Source: Vibrio tubiashii
GTDB taxonomy: Bacteria > Pseudomonadota > Gammaproteobacteria > Enterobacterales > Vibrionaceae
Direction of reading: 5' to 3'
Assembly (NCBI GenBank): GCA_000775715.1
Contig: JRWQ01000014.1
Location: 62,001-126,000, forward strand
Length of the DNA: 64,000 bases
Part shown: positions 18,664 through 26,998 of the stretch, piece by piece
Layout: each line of letters opens with the position of its first letter
Numbering within the stretch: position 1 is the first letter of the stretch
Program-made: the position numbers and the translations under genes
Notes under the pieces: generated by a model
Databases searched by the model: none
What the model saw: the letters and a program-made list of their open reading frames with translations, nothing else
What the model was told of the DNA's origin: nothing

Positions 18664-18677
18664 TTGATGTATATCAA
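18664..18677. promoter_or_regulatory. Perfect FNR box upstream of zwf
   Basis: TTGAT-GTAT-ATCAA matches the FNR consensus in all ten positions. It lies in the 345-base gap 18548-18892 between the HD-GYP gene and zwf. A -10 hexamer TATAAT occurs at 18806-18811. The box is about 150 bases upstream of the start expected from it, so it would act on another promoter or from a distance. The rest of the gap shows no clear small gene. Confidence 0.5.
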
Positions 18678-18805
18678 AGACTCGTAGACAATACGATGCC
18701 GCTCGGAATTGTCGTTTGTGTTCGTTTTACGAGCCTCAAATTATGCTCCGTTATGTGGCCCCGCTTTATGTTTCTGTCTATCAGTGTAATAGACAAGAAC
18801 GATTA

Positions 18806-18811
18806 TATAAT
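18806..18811 (+). promoter_or_regulatory. Candidate zwf -10 hexamer
   Basis: TATAAT is a perfect -10 hexamer 81 bases before the zwf start. The -35 is weak (GTGTAA or AGTGTA at 16-17 bases spacing), which suggests an activated promoter. Confidence 0.4.
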
Positions 18812-18892
18812 TAGAGGTGTCACTGATACCGTTGGTCTTCTTACATAGCAACTGCTTAGGCACACGCTAAATACCTCACTCTCAAGGGAAAG

Positions 18893-20398
18893 ATGATGGT
18901 AATACCAGAAAACAGCAGCATCGTTATTTTTGGTGCTTCAGGCGATTTAACTTACCGCAAGTTGATCCCTGCCCTATACCACCTTTACTCTAACAAACAG
19001 TTGCCTCAGAATTTTGCCATTTTGGGTGTAAGTCGCACTGAATATAGCGATGACACCTATCGGGAAAAATTAAAACAGTCTCTGCAAGAGATGGAAAAAA
19101 CTGAGCCAGAGACGTTAGATGCTTTCATTAATCACCTGCATTACCAAGCAATCGATACGTCAGACACTGCGGACTACGCTAAACTTGCTGTTCGTTTAGA
19201 GCAGTTATCAACAGATTACGAGTTTGAACAGCGAAATACTCTTTTCTATCTGGCGACACCTCCTAGCCTATACAGTGTTATTCCTGCAAGTCTCGCGGCT
19301 CATGGCCTCAACAGTGAGCAAGATGGTTGGAAACGTTTAATTATCGAGAAGCCATTCGGCTATGATCTCCAATCAGCACAAATCTTAGACGAAGAGATTC
19401 ACGAGCATTTCCAAGAACATCAAATCTATCGCATTGATCACTACCTAGGTAAAGAGACCGTGCAAAATCTATTGGTGTTCCGCTTCTCAAATGCCATGTT
19501 TGAGCCTTTGTGGAATCGTAACTTCATCGATTATGTCGAGATTACTGGTGCTGAGTTCCTCGGTGTTGAAGAACGAGGTGGCTACTACGATGGCTCAGGT
19601 GCTGTTCGAGATATGTTCCAAAACCATCTGCTCCAAGTCCTTGCAATGGTGGGCATGGAACCGCCAGCACAGATTAACGCTGATTCTATCCGTGACGAAG
19701 TCGTCAAGGTGCTTCAGTGTTTGAAGCCGCTCGATGAGCAAGACCTGCGTAACAACCTAGTTTTAGGTCAGTACACCGAGTCTGATGTACGTGGCGAGTT
19801 TCTGCCAAGTTACCGCGATGAGCCGGGCGTTGCCGAGGACTCACGTACCGAAACATACATAGGCCTAAAAGCATACATCAATAATTGGCGCTGGAATGGT
19901 GTACCTTTTTATGTACGCACTGGTAAACGCCTGCCGACACGCGTGACTGAAGTGGTCATCCACTTTAAACAGACGCCTCACCCAGTGTTTGGTCAAAATG
20001 CGCCTGAAAACAAACTTATTATCCGAATTCAGCCAGATGAAGGGATTCAGATGAGTTTTGGTTTAAAAGAACCAGGTGCTGGATTTAACGCTAAAGAAGT
20101 TAAAATGAACTTCCACTATGCTTCACTGCAGGAGACTCAGATGTTGACTGCCTATGAGCGTTTGTTGCTCGATGCATTGAACGGTGATGCAACCCTGTTT
20201 GCGCGCACCGATGCAGTAGAGGCGTGTTGGAAGTACGTACAGCCTATTTTAGACTTTAAACAAGATCCGCAAGCTCTATTTGGGTACGCTTGCGGCACGT
20301 GGGGGCCAAAAGAGTCTGACGATTTGTTACAACGTGACGAGCGTGCTTGGCGTTTCCCATGTAAAAACCTAACTGATACGGATTACTGCGAACTATGA
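18893..20398 (+). CDS. zwf: Glucose-6-phosphate 1-dehydrogenase
   Basis: 501 residues. It catalyses the first step of the oxidative pentose phosphate pathway, G6P to 6-phosphogluconolactone with NADP+. It shows the nucleotide-binding motif [15 protein letters not shown] at the N-terminus, the substrate motif [13 protein letters not shown] with catalytic His and Lys, EKPFG, and [13 protein letters not shown]. The length is normal. AAGGGAAAG precedes the start. It overlaps pgl by four bases, which starts the zwf-pgl-gnd operon. Confidence 0.98.
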   Translation: MMVIPENSSIVIFGASGDLTYRKLIPALYHLYSNKQLPQNFAILGVSRTEYSDDTYREKLKQSLQEMEKTEPETLDAFINHLHYQAIDTSDTADYAKLAVRLEQLSTDYEFEQRNTLFYLATPPSLYSVIPASLAAHGLNSEQDGWKRLIIEKPFGYDLQSAQILDEEIHEHFQEHQIYRIDHYLGKETVQNLLVFRFSNAMFEPLWNRNFIDYVEITGAEFLGVEERGGYYDGSGAVRDMFQNHLLQVLAMVGMEPPAQINADSIRDEVVKVLQCLKPLDEQDLRNNLVLGQYTESDVRGEFLPSYRDEPGVAEDSRTETYIGLKAYINNWRWNGVPFYVRTGKRLPTRVTEVVIHFKQTPHPVFGQNAPENKLIIRIQPDEGIQMSFGLKEPGAGFNAKEVKMNFHYASLQETQMLTAYERLLLDALNGDATLFARTDAVEACWKYVQPILDFKQDPQALFGYACGTWGPKESDDLLQRDERAWRFPCKNLTDTDYCEL

Positions 20399-21111
20399 TT
20401 AATCACAAGATTTTTCAAACAGCTGAACAAGTTGTAATTAGCCTAGCCGACGACATGAAGGCGTTTAGCGAACTTGGTCGCCCTGTTCATATTTCTCTTT
20501 CCGGTGGTAGCACGCCGAAAATGCTATTTAAGCTACTGGCACAAGCGCCTTACGCCGAAAATATCCAATGGCATAATCTCCACTTTTGGTGGGGAGACGA
20601 ACGCTGCGTTGCTCCGGAAGATGCAGAGAGTAACTATGGCGTAGCTAATGTACTTCTGTTCAGCAAAGTGAAGCTACCTGTAGAAAACATTCACCGCATT
20701 CGCGGAGAAGATAAACCTGAAGTTGAAGCGGTTCGCTTTGCGCAAGAGATGGCAGATGTTATTCCAGCACAAAATGGAACACCAGTATTCGATTGGATCC
20801 TTTTAGGCGTTGGCGCAGACGGTCACACTGCCTCACTATTCCCAGGCCAAACTAACTACAATGATGAGAACCTATCCGTGTTAGCTTCTCACCCAGAGTC
20901 AGGCCAAATTCGCGTATCTAAGACAGTTAAAGTCTTAGAAGCGGCTAAACGCATCAGCTACCTTGTGCTTGGCGCAGGCAAAGTTGATATCGTACACGAA
21001 ATTCATACTACTCCAGCGGATGAACTGCCTTACCCGGCAGCTAAGATCCAGTCTAAAACTGGCGCAACGGAGTGGTACTTAGATTCAGACGCAGCAGCAA
21101 AAATCGCTTAA
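20395..21111 (+). CDS. pgl: 6-phosphogluconolactonase
   Basis: 238 residues. It hydrolyses 6-phosphogluconolactone to 6-phosphogluconate. It belongs to the DevB/SOL family, related to glucosamine-6-phosphate isomerases, with the phosphate loop [18 protein letters not shown] and [14 protein letters not shown]. The start lies inside the zwf stop (ATGA overlap), and gnd follows after 35 bases, so the three enzymes are made in pathway order. Confidence 0.96.
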   Translation: MINHKIFQTAEQVVISLADDMKAFSELGRPVHISLSGGSTPKMLFKLLAQAPYAENIQWHNLHFWWGDERCVAPEDAESNYGVANVLLFSKVKLPVENIHRIRGEDKPEVEAVRFAQEMADVIPAQNGTPVFDWILLGVGADGHTASLFPGQTNYNDENLSVLASHPESGQIRVSKTVKVLEAAKRISYLVLGAGKVDIVHEIHTTPADELPYPAAKIQSKTGATEWYLDSDAAAKIA

Positions 21112-21146
21112 TGCGAGCGTCCAAATAGGAAAATTGGAGATAAACA

Positions 21147-22595
21147 ATGAAAGGTGATATCGGTGTAATTGGCCTCGCGGTAATGGGTCAAAACCTTATC
21201 CTAAACATGAATGACCACGGCTTTAAAGTCGTGGCTCACAACCGTACTGCTGCGAAAGTAGATGAGTTCCTTGAAGGCCCAGCAAAAGGCACCAACATCA
21301 TAGGTGCTTACTCTCTTGAGGAGTTAGTAGAGAAGCTAGAAACGCCACGTAAAGTGATGCTAATGGTTCGAGCAGGTGACGTTGTTGACACCTTCATCGA
21401 CAACTTAATCCCACTTCTAGATCAAGGCGACATCATTATCGATGGTGGTAACACTAACTATCCAGACACTAACCGCCGCGTAGCGCACTGCCGTGAGAAA
21501 GGCATTCACTTCATCGGTACGGGTGTATCAGGTGGTGAAGAAGGCGCGCGCTTTGGACCTTCTATCATGCCTGGCGGCGCCGCTGAAGCTTGGGAAGCGG
21601 TTAAGCCTATCTTCCAAGGTATCTCGGCGAAAACTGATGCTGGCGAGCCTTGTTGTGACTGGGTTGGTAACGACGGTGCGGGTCACTTCGTTAAGATGGT
21701 ACACAACGGTATCGAATACGGCGACATGCAGCTTATTACTGAAGCTTACCAGTTTATGAAAGATGGTCTTGGTATGTCTGCTGATGAGATGCAAGCAGTT
21801 TTCGCTGATTGGAACAAGACTGAGCTAGACAGCTACCTCGTTGAAATCACGGCTGACATCCTTGGGTACAAAGATGAAGACGGTGAGCCTCTAGTTGAGA
21901 AGATCCTAGATACAGCAGGCCAAAAAGGCACCGGTAAATGGACGGGTATCAATGCACTAGACCTAGGTATTCCACTAACACTTATCTCCGAGTCTGTATT
22001 CTCTCGTTGTCTATCTGCACTAAAAGACCAACGTGTTGAAGCCCAGTCTCTATTCGGCAAGACAATCACTCCAATTGAAGGCGATAAGCAAGAATGGGTT
22101 GACGCACTTCGTCAGGCGCTTTTAGCTTCTAAGATCATCTCTTACGCGCAAGGCTTTATGCTAATGCGCGAAGCTTCAAACGAAAACGGCTGGGATCTTA
22201 ACTACGGTAACGTAGCACTAATGTGGCGTGGTGGTTGTATCATCCGCAGCGCATTCCTAGGTAACATCCGTGATGCGTACGAAGCAAACCCAGATATCGC
22301 GTTCCTGGGCTCAGATGAGTACTTCAAAGGTATCCTACAAAACAGCTTGTCAGCATGGCGTAAAGTTGCGGCGAAATCTCTTGAAGCCGGTATTCCAATG
22401 CCTTGTACTATCTCGGCACTGTCGTTCCTAGATGGCTACACTACAGCTCGTCTTCCAGCGAACCTGCTTCAAGCACAACGTGACTACTTCGGTGCGCACA
22501 CATACGAGCGTATCGACCGTGAGCGTGGTGAGTTCTTCCACACAAACTGGACCGGTACCGGTGGTGATACAGCGTCAACGACTTACGACGTATAA
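21147..22595 (+). CDS. gnd: 6-phosphogluconate dehydrogenase, decarboxylating
   Basis: 482 residues. It converts 6-phosphogluconate to ribulose-5-phosphate and CO2 with NADP+. Visible are the Rossmann motif IGLAVMGQNLILNM, the substrate loop GVSGGEEGARFGPSIMPGG, the catalytic region GHFVKMVHNGIEYGDMQ and the C-terminal GGDTASTTYDV tail. The start has TTGGAG at good spacing. It is the last gene of the operon. Two hairpins follow: ATGAGT-AGGTAT / ATACCT-GACTCAT (about 22603-22637) and the strong terminator after it. Confidence 0.98.
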   Translation: MKGDIGVIGLAVMGQNLILNMNDHGFKVVAHNRTAAKVDEFLEGPAKGTNIIGAYSLEELVEKLETPRKVMLMVRAGDVVDTFIDNLIPLLDQGDIIIDGGNTNYPDTNRRVAHCREKGIHFIGTGVSGGEEGARFGPSIMPGGAAEAWEAVKPIFQGISAKTDAGEPCCDWVGNDGAGHFVKMVHNGIEYGDMQLITEAYQFMKDGLGMSADEMQAVFADWNKTELDSYLVEITADILGYKDEDGEPLVEKILDTAGQKGTGKWTGINALDLGIPLTLISESVFSRCLSALKDQRVEAQSLFGKTITPIEGDKQEWVDALRQALLASKIISYAQGFMLMREASNENGWDLNYGNVALMWRGGCIIRSAFLGNIRDAYEANPDIAFLGSDEYFKGILQNSLSAWRKVAAKSLEAGIPMPCTISALSFLDGYTTARLPANLLQAQRDYFGAHTYERIDRERGEFFHTNWTGTGGDTASTTYDV

Positions 22596-22658
22596 TAAAA
22601 GGATGAGTTAGGTATTTATTCATACCTACGACTCATACTATAATATTTGTCTTACGGA

Positions 22659-22690
22659 GGATGTTAACTGAGTTAACATCCTTTATTTTT
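22659..22690 (+). terminator. Terminator after the zwf-pgl-gnd operon
   Basis: GGATGTTAAC-TGA-GTTAACATCC is a 10-bp perfect stem followed by TTTATTTTTT. Confidence 0.9.
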
Positions 22691-22783
22691 TGAAACCTAA
22701 TACAAGGAGTCTCCATCAACTGATGGCGATAAGGTGATTTTTTAACCGGGAAGGTTACTACTACCAAAATAGAGGTTCTTTCG

Positions 22784-22921
22784 ATGACTATTAATAAGTA
22801 CTTTGTATTCGTTCCACCACAACAGGAACGCACACTCGATAAGGAAAATAAAGTGGCTAACGAAGAAGAAACTCAACGTCAGGCTTTAGTAAAACAAGCG
22901 CAGCAGCAAGGCGGCTTGTGA
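22784..22921 (+). CDS. Small hypothetical protein, 45 residues
   Basis: The ORF starts MTINKYFVFVPPQQERTLDK and ends KQAQQQGGL, with AGAGG eight bases before the ATG. It is hydrophilic and Gln/Glu-rich after an N-terminal hydrophobic YFVFVPP segment; a short coiled coil over the second half is possible. It has no signal peptide. It lies between the gnd terminator and its own hairpin terminator (22943-22968), so it forms a separate transcription unit. The leader contains CCATC-AACT-GATGG and AACC/GGTT repeats. I know no function; comparison with other Vibrio gnd loci would show whether it is conserved. Confidence 0.6.
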   Translation: MTINKYFVFVPPQQERTLDKENKVANEEETQRQALVKQAQQQGGL

Positions 22922-22942
22922 TACAGCTAGGTTTCAAAATAT

Positions 22943-22972
22943 AAAAGGGAGCATATTTGCTCCCTTTTGTTA
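22943..22972. terminator. Bidirectional terminator between the 45-residue gene and the LysR gene
   Basis: AAAAGGGAGCA-TATT-TGCTCCCTTTT is an 11-bp perfect stem with T runs on both strands, between convergent genes. Confidence 0.88.
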
Positions 22973-22995
22973 TCTTACAGAGTAATGAACAGCCG

Positions 22996-23892
22996 CTAAA
23001 CCTTGGCGTTGTTTTTAAAGTTCTTGAGTAAATACTGGATACACCAAGATTTCGCTTCACCAATATTGTTGCGCTTCCACGCTAAAATGATTTCCATTTG
23101 CAGAGGCTTAGTGTCGCTAATCTGCTTAAGTGTTCCATTCGCTATCAGTTCGCTTGCTAGGTCTTTGGGCAATGTTCCAATCCCCAGCCCGTTTTTAAGT
23201 GCGTCTACCTTAGCAGCAAAATTTGTCACCGTTAGGCGTGGTTGCCGCTGGGTAATATTGACGCTGATTGCCGGTTGTTCGCGGGCGGTATCTGCAATGG
23301 CGATGACGCGGTATTTCTCGCGCGCTTGTTCGTCAAACACACCGCTGCGCCTATGGATATAATGGTCACTTGCCGCAACCCATATCATCTCCATGTGACC
23401 AATGACTTCTGCTTTTACATCTTGTGGCAGTGTCTCCATTTTCGGACACACCAATAAATCCGCTCGTCCTGAGTTTAGAGCTTCCCAACAGCCTGCTAAA
23501 ATCTCTTCTTGGAGCTTAATTCTAGTCGAGCTGACATTGCTCAAATCATTGACCAAACTGAAAAAGTTTTGGACTGGGATGATTCCATCATAAGCAAGGG
23601 TGATATCAAGCTCCCAACCGTTTGCTAGCACACTTGCATCATTAACTAACTTTTCTGTCGCGATAAGGATGTCACGCCCCCGTTCGAGGATCAGCTTTCC
23701 CGCCTCTGTAAAGCTGGCTTTGTGACCCGAGCGATCAAAAATCATAATGTCGAGATCTTGTTCAAGCTTTTGGATCTGATAACTCAGTGATGATGGCGCT
23801 CGATCCAGCTCATTTGCTGCTGCAGCAAAACTGCCACGTCGGTCAATGGCATCGAGAATATGAAGCGCTTCTAGGGTAATTGGACTTTGCAA
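22996..23892 (-). CDS. LysR-family regulator divergent from the TonB receptor
   Basis: 298 residues from the TTG at 23892, preferred because AAGGA lies eight bases upstream; a TTG seven codons earlier (23913) is in frame. The N-terminal helix-turn-helix (LHILDAIDRRGSFAAAANEL, then PSSLSYQIQKLEQDL) is followed by a LysR substrate-binding domain. The DNA-binding part resembles the YhaJ/PerR-like group. A perfect CRP palindrome lies about 35 bases upstream of its start. The target is unknown; the divergent gene is a TonB-dependent receptor. Confidence 0.85.
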   Translation of the reverse strand: MQSPITLEALHILDAIDRRGSFAAAANELDRAPSSLSYQIQKLEQDLDIMIFDRSGHKASFTEAGKLILERGRDILIATEKLVNDASVLANGWELDITLAYDGIIPVQNFFSLVNDLSNVSSTRIKLQEEILAGCWEALNSGRADLLVCPKMETLPQDVKAEVIGHMEMIWVAASDHYIHRRSGVFDEQAREKYRVIAIADTAREQPAISVNITQRQPRLTVTNFAAKVDALKNGLGIGTLPKDLASELIANGTLKQISDTKPLQMEIILAWKRNNIGEAKSWCIQYLLKNFKNNAKV

Positions 23893-23925
23893 TGCTGTTT
23901 TCCTTATAAGCAAATATCAATATAA

Positions 23926-23943
23926 TTGTGACATAAATCACAA
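23926..23943. promoter_or_regulatory. Perfect CRP site between lysR and the TonB receptor
   Basis: TTGTGA-CATAAA-TCACAA matches the CRP half sites TGTGA and TCACA exactly with six bases between. It lies immediately upstream of the LysR gene and about 200 bases before the receptor start. Confidence 0.6.
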
Positions 23944-24065
23944 TACAAGCTGATAAATGGAACCTTTACAAAAGTAAATAAGACTATTAAGTCTTTGAAA
24001 GATAAATAATTTGATACTAATGCGTTTACAAAGTAATCAATAACCGACCACTTCTTAATAACGAG

Positions 24066-24084
24066 AACGATAGTAATTATCATT
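24066..24084. promoter_or_regulatory. Fur box upstream of the TonB receptor
   Basis: AACGATAGTAATTATCATT resembles the 19-bp Fur consensus (GATAATGATAATCATTATC), with GATA and TTATCATT intact. A -10-like TAGAAT follows at 24094-24099, so Fur would cover the -35 region. Iron repression is inferred. Confidence 0.6.
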
Positions 24085-24144
24085 TAGATCCAATAGAATC
24101 CTTTCCGTTCAAAGAAACCTATATGGATCAAAGGTAATTATAAA

Positions 24145-26301
24145 ATGTATAAGAAAACATTTCTGTCAGCTTCAATTGTTTTGGCGTTAACGTCAACCGC
24201 TTATGCCGAAGATTATGCCCTTTTCGACGAAGTCGTTGTATCAGCCACTCGTACCGAGCAAAGTAAAGCCGACGTGAGTTCGTCTATCGAAACTGTTTCA
24301 GCTAACGATGTCGATAGCTCCCTTTCGACAGATGTAAAACAAGCGCTTAAGTACACGCCTGGTGTTAATGCACAAGGTTCGGGTCGCTTCGGTATTTCTG
24401 GTTTCAATATTCGAGGTATGGAAGATAGCCGAGTAAAAGTAATGGTTGATGATGTTCAGCAACCTGTACCATACAACTCTGGTGGTGGAACCCAAGCCAA
24501 ACATCAAAACACATTCGAAATTGATACGCTTCAACGTATCGAAGTTAATAAAGGTGCCTCTTCTTCTCTTTATGGTTCTGATGCACTTGGTGGAACTGTA
24601 CTTTTACGAACCAAGAATCCAGACGATATATTGATTACTGATGGTGATGAACATCGATTTGGTATCAAAACAGGCTACACGTCAGCTGATGAAACGTTCA
24701 AAACCACTGGAACGTGGGCTATGCGAAAAGACAAATTAGAAACTTTGTTGATGCTCACCTACGCGGACGGTAATGAAACGAGTAAGCATAGCGACGGAGC
24801 TGACATCGAAGGCGATGACCGTGGTGCTGCAAACCCAGCAGACAAAAAAGTCCAAAACCTATTAGCCAAGGCATACTACCAACTTAACGAACAACACCGT
24901 TTAGGGTTAACCGTTGAACATCATGACTTTACTTATGAAGAAACAGATTTAGAAAAGCTATCATCTACTCCGCCCTACAACTACAGCAACGCATTCAATG
25001 ACGATAACAATACACGTACACGTGTGACGCTTGAACATGATTGGCAACTAAACAACGCGATTGCTGATGAGTTAAACTGGGCATTATCTTATCAAGATTC
25101 CCAGTCAGTAAATGATAACGGTGATACTACTGATGCCAAGGGTAAACGCATACGCGTACGTGATACTCAAGACACCTCAATTCAATTTAGTTCTCAGTTG
25201 AATAAAATTATCGAGAGCGACTCAGCGACCCATGAAGTTACTTACGGTGCAAGCTATATCCAGAACGATTTTGAACTGACTAATACGGACTATTTCTTAG
25301 ATACAGGCACGTCTGCCCCTAGCACAAGAGGAACAAGCCCTAACGCTAAACTCACCCAGTGGGGCATGTTCGTTCAAGATAACGTCTTTTTACTCGATGA
25401 AAAGCTTGTCGTTACAGCAGGCTTACGCTTCGACTCGTTTGAGTCGTCGCCAGAGCAGACACCTAGTTACACAAATGACGTATCTAAAAACAGCGATTCC
25501 TCAGTAACGGGAAATATTGGCACGGTCTATCACCTAACGGATAAGTTTTCTACGTTCGCTAAAATTAGTACAGGTTTCAAAGCTCCTACTGTTTATGACT
25601 TGTACTATTTGTATGATCAAGGGGCTATCGTTGAACCAAATCCAGATCTAAAAGCTGAGAGCAGCATTTCGTACGAAGTTGGTTTTAGAGGTAACAACGA
25701 ATTTGGTCGATTTGAGCTATCTACGTACTTTAACGAGTACGACAATTTCATTGAAACCGTTCGTACCGGCTCTTCTGGGAGCAAAAATGTCTACACTAAT
25801 AAAAACCTTGATGAAGTTGAAATCTATGGTGCTGAGCTTTCAGCTACCCTATTGATGGATAAAGCGTTTGATCTTCCGGTCGGTACTTATACAAAGTTGT
25901 CAGTAGCATACGCTGACGGCAAAGATATAGAGTCAGGCGATGCTATTAACAGTGTTGCTCCGCTATCATCTATTGTAGGTTTTGGTTATGACAACCCAAA
26001 TCAAACCTATGGTGGTGTGATGAACATTACTATGGTTGCTTCAAAAACGGATTGGGCCTCAATGACTGATTTTATGGGTAATTCAGTAGATAACGTTGAC
26101 GTCAATGGCTACACATTGGTCGATTTAACCGCTTACTACCGTCCAATCAAAGATCTTACGTTACGTGCAGGACTGTTTAATGCACTTGATAAGAAATACC
26201 ACCTGTATGACGACTTATCAGGTAAGTCTAGCGTTTCTAACATGGATTACTACTCTCAACCAGGTCGAAACTGGGGTGTTAGCTTAGATTATCAGTTCTA
26301 A
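24145..26301 (+). CDS. TonB-dependent outer-membrane receptor, heme/hemoglobin-receptor-like
   Basis: 718 residues: signal peptide (MYKKTFLSASIVLALTSTAYA), TonB box DEVVVSATR, plug domain (about 35-160, with GISGFNIRGMEDSRV) and a 22-strand barrel ending VSLDYQF. The barrel contains FKAPTVYDLYYLYDQGA followed by NPDLKAESS, which correspond to the FRAP and NPNL boxes of heme receptors (the Vibrio HutA/HutR group). The conserved histidine usually found between those boxes is absent here, so heme as ligand is uncertain. A Fur box upstream supports an iron-related role. No tonB-exbBD or ABC genes are adjacent. Confidence 0.85.
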   Translation: MYKKTFLSASIVLALTSTAYAEDYALFDEVVVSATRTEQSKADVSSSIETVSANDVDSSLSTDVKQALKYTPGVNAQGSGRFGISGFNIRGMEDSRVKVMVDDVQQPVPYNSGGGTQAKHQNTFEIDTLQRIEVNKGASSSLYGSDALGGTVLLRTKNPDDILITDGDEHRFGIKTGYTSADETFKTTGTWAMRKDKLETLLMLTYADGNETSKHSDGADIEGDDRGAANPADKKVQNLLAKAYYQLNEQHRLGLTVEHHDFTYEETDLEKLSSTPPYNYSNAFNDDNNTRTRVTLEHDWQLNNAIADELNWALSYQDSQSVNDNGDTTDAKGKRIRVRDTQDTSIQFSSQLNKIIESDSATHEVTYGASYIQNDFELTNTDYFLDTGTSAPSTRGTSPNAKLTQWGMFVQDNVFLLDEKLVVTAGLRFDSFESSPEQTPSYTNDVSKNSDSSVTGNIGTVYHLTDKFSTFAKISTGFKAPTVYDLYYLYDQGAIVEPNPDLKAESSISYEVGFRGNNEFGRFELSTYFNEYDNFIETVRTGSSGSKNVYTNKNLDEVEIYGAELSATLLMDKAFDLPVGTYTKLSVAYADGKDIESGDAINSVAPLSSIVGFGYDNPNQTYGGVMNITMVASKTDWASMTDFMGNSVDNVDVNGYTLVDLTAYYRPIKDLTLRAGLFNALDKKYHLYDDLSGKSSVSNMDYYSQPGRNWGVSLDYQF

Positions 26302-26320
26302 ACTACCCTTTCTAAGACAA

Positions 26321-26345
26321 AGCCAGCAATAGTGCTGGCTTTTTT
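26321..26345 (+). terminator. Terminator after the TonB receptor
   Basis: AGCCAGCA-ATAG-TGCTGGCT is an 8-bp stem followed by TTTTT. Confidence 0.88.
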
Positions 26346-26391
26346 ATGTTTACAACAAATAGCTATTCTAAATCAACTAGATAGTGGAAAT

Positions 26392-26418
26392 AAAAAAGCT
26401 CCTTAAAAGGAGCTTTTA
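26392..26418 (-). terminator. Terminator of the 25-residue membrane protein gene
   Basis: The minus strand reads AAAAGCTCCTT / AAGGAGCTTTT, a perfect inverted repeat ending in TTTTTT. It lies about 50 bases after the small gene at 26467-26544. Confidence 0.75.
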
Positions 26419-26466
26419 GGGACAATTCATAAGAAAAGATATTAAAAAATGGATGAATTGAACCGA

Positions 26467-26544
26467 CTATTTAGCTGATGCCATCTCTTTTTTAACCATT
26501 ACAGCTGCTGCAACGATAAAAGCGATGATTAGACCTAGCTCCAT
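26467..26544 (-). CDS. 25-residue membrane microprotein
   Basis: The ORF reads MELGLIIAFIVAAAVMVKK, then EMASAK. It is one hydrophobic helix (residues 3-17) with a short positively charged cytoplasmic-side tail. AGGGG lies five to six bases before the ATG, and a dedicated terminator follows downstream, so it is a self-contained transcription unit. It falls in the 445-base gap between the TonB receptor and the zinc-ribbon gene. I do not recognise the family. Such one-helix proteins usually modulate a larger membrane protein. Apart from this gene, its terminator and the receptor terminator, I see nothing in the gap. Confidence 0.6.
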   Translation of the reverse strand: MELGLIIAFIVAAAVMVKKEMASAK

Positions 26545-26746
26545 TACAAACCCCTAAAGTAAAGTTGGAAAAACCGAAAAGAAACTGCGGCTATTCTATC
26601 ACTTGAAAAAAACATTGATACCCTTAAGTGACAATTTTGGTTATTTTATCGACTGAGATCAAAAACGGGGTTGTAGAGTCTATTTTATAAAGTTTAGTGA
26701 GTTACTGAGTTAGATCTATCGCCTGGATGAATGTGTGGCAAAGTTG

Positions 26747-26998
26747 CTACTTCATAGCGACTTTGCCACCGATTATTTTGAAAGCAGGAGCTCCTCTAAC
26801 CAAAGTATCTCTGGCAAAGGCAAGGCCACAGTTAGGACAAATGCAGGGTTGTTTTGTATAGTCAATTACGATTCTCTCTTTGAAACATTTGACTAACGCG
26901 CCCTTGCCCCCTTTTCGGTATTTATACAGCTTAGCTCTACATTTGCTACAGAAGATTTCAACCGTTTTATCTGGCTGTTTTTTATTGGGCTTTGCCAT
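26747..26998 (-). CDS. Zinc-ribbon protein
   Basis: 83 residues with two CxxC pairs, CSKCRAKLYKY (about residue 17) and CICPNCGLAF (about 52), that should bind one zinc ion as a ribbon. It is strongly basic (many Lys), so nucleic-acid contact is possible. Its start overlaps the end of the sgrR-like gene by one base (TAATG), so the two are translationally coupled. The function is unknown. Confidence 0.75.
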   Translation of the reverse strand: MAKPNKKQPDKTVEIFCSKCRAKLYKYRKGGKGALVKCFKERIVIDYTKQPCICPNCGLAFARDTLVRGAPAFKIIGGKVAMK

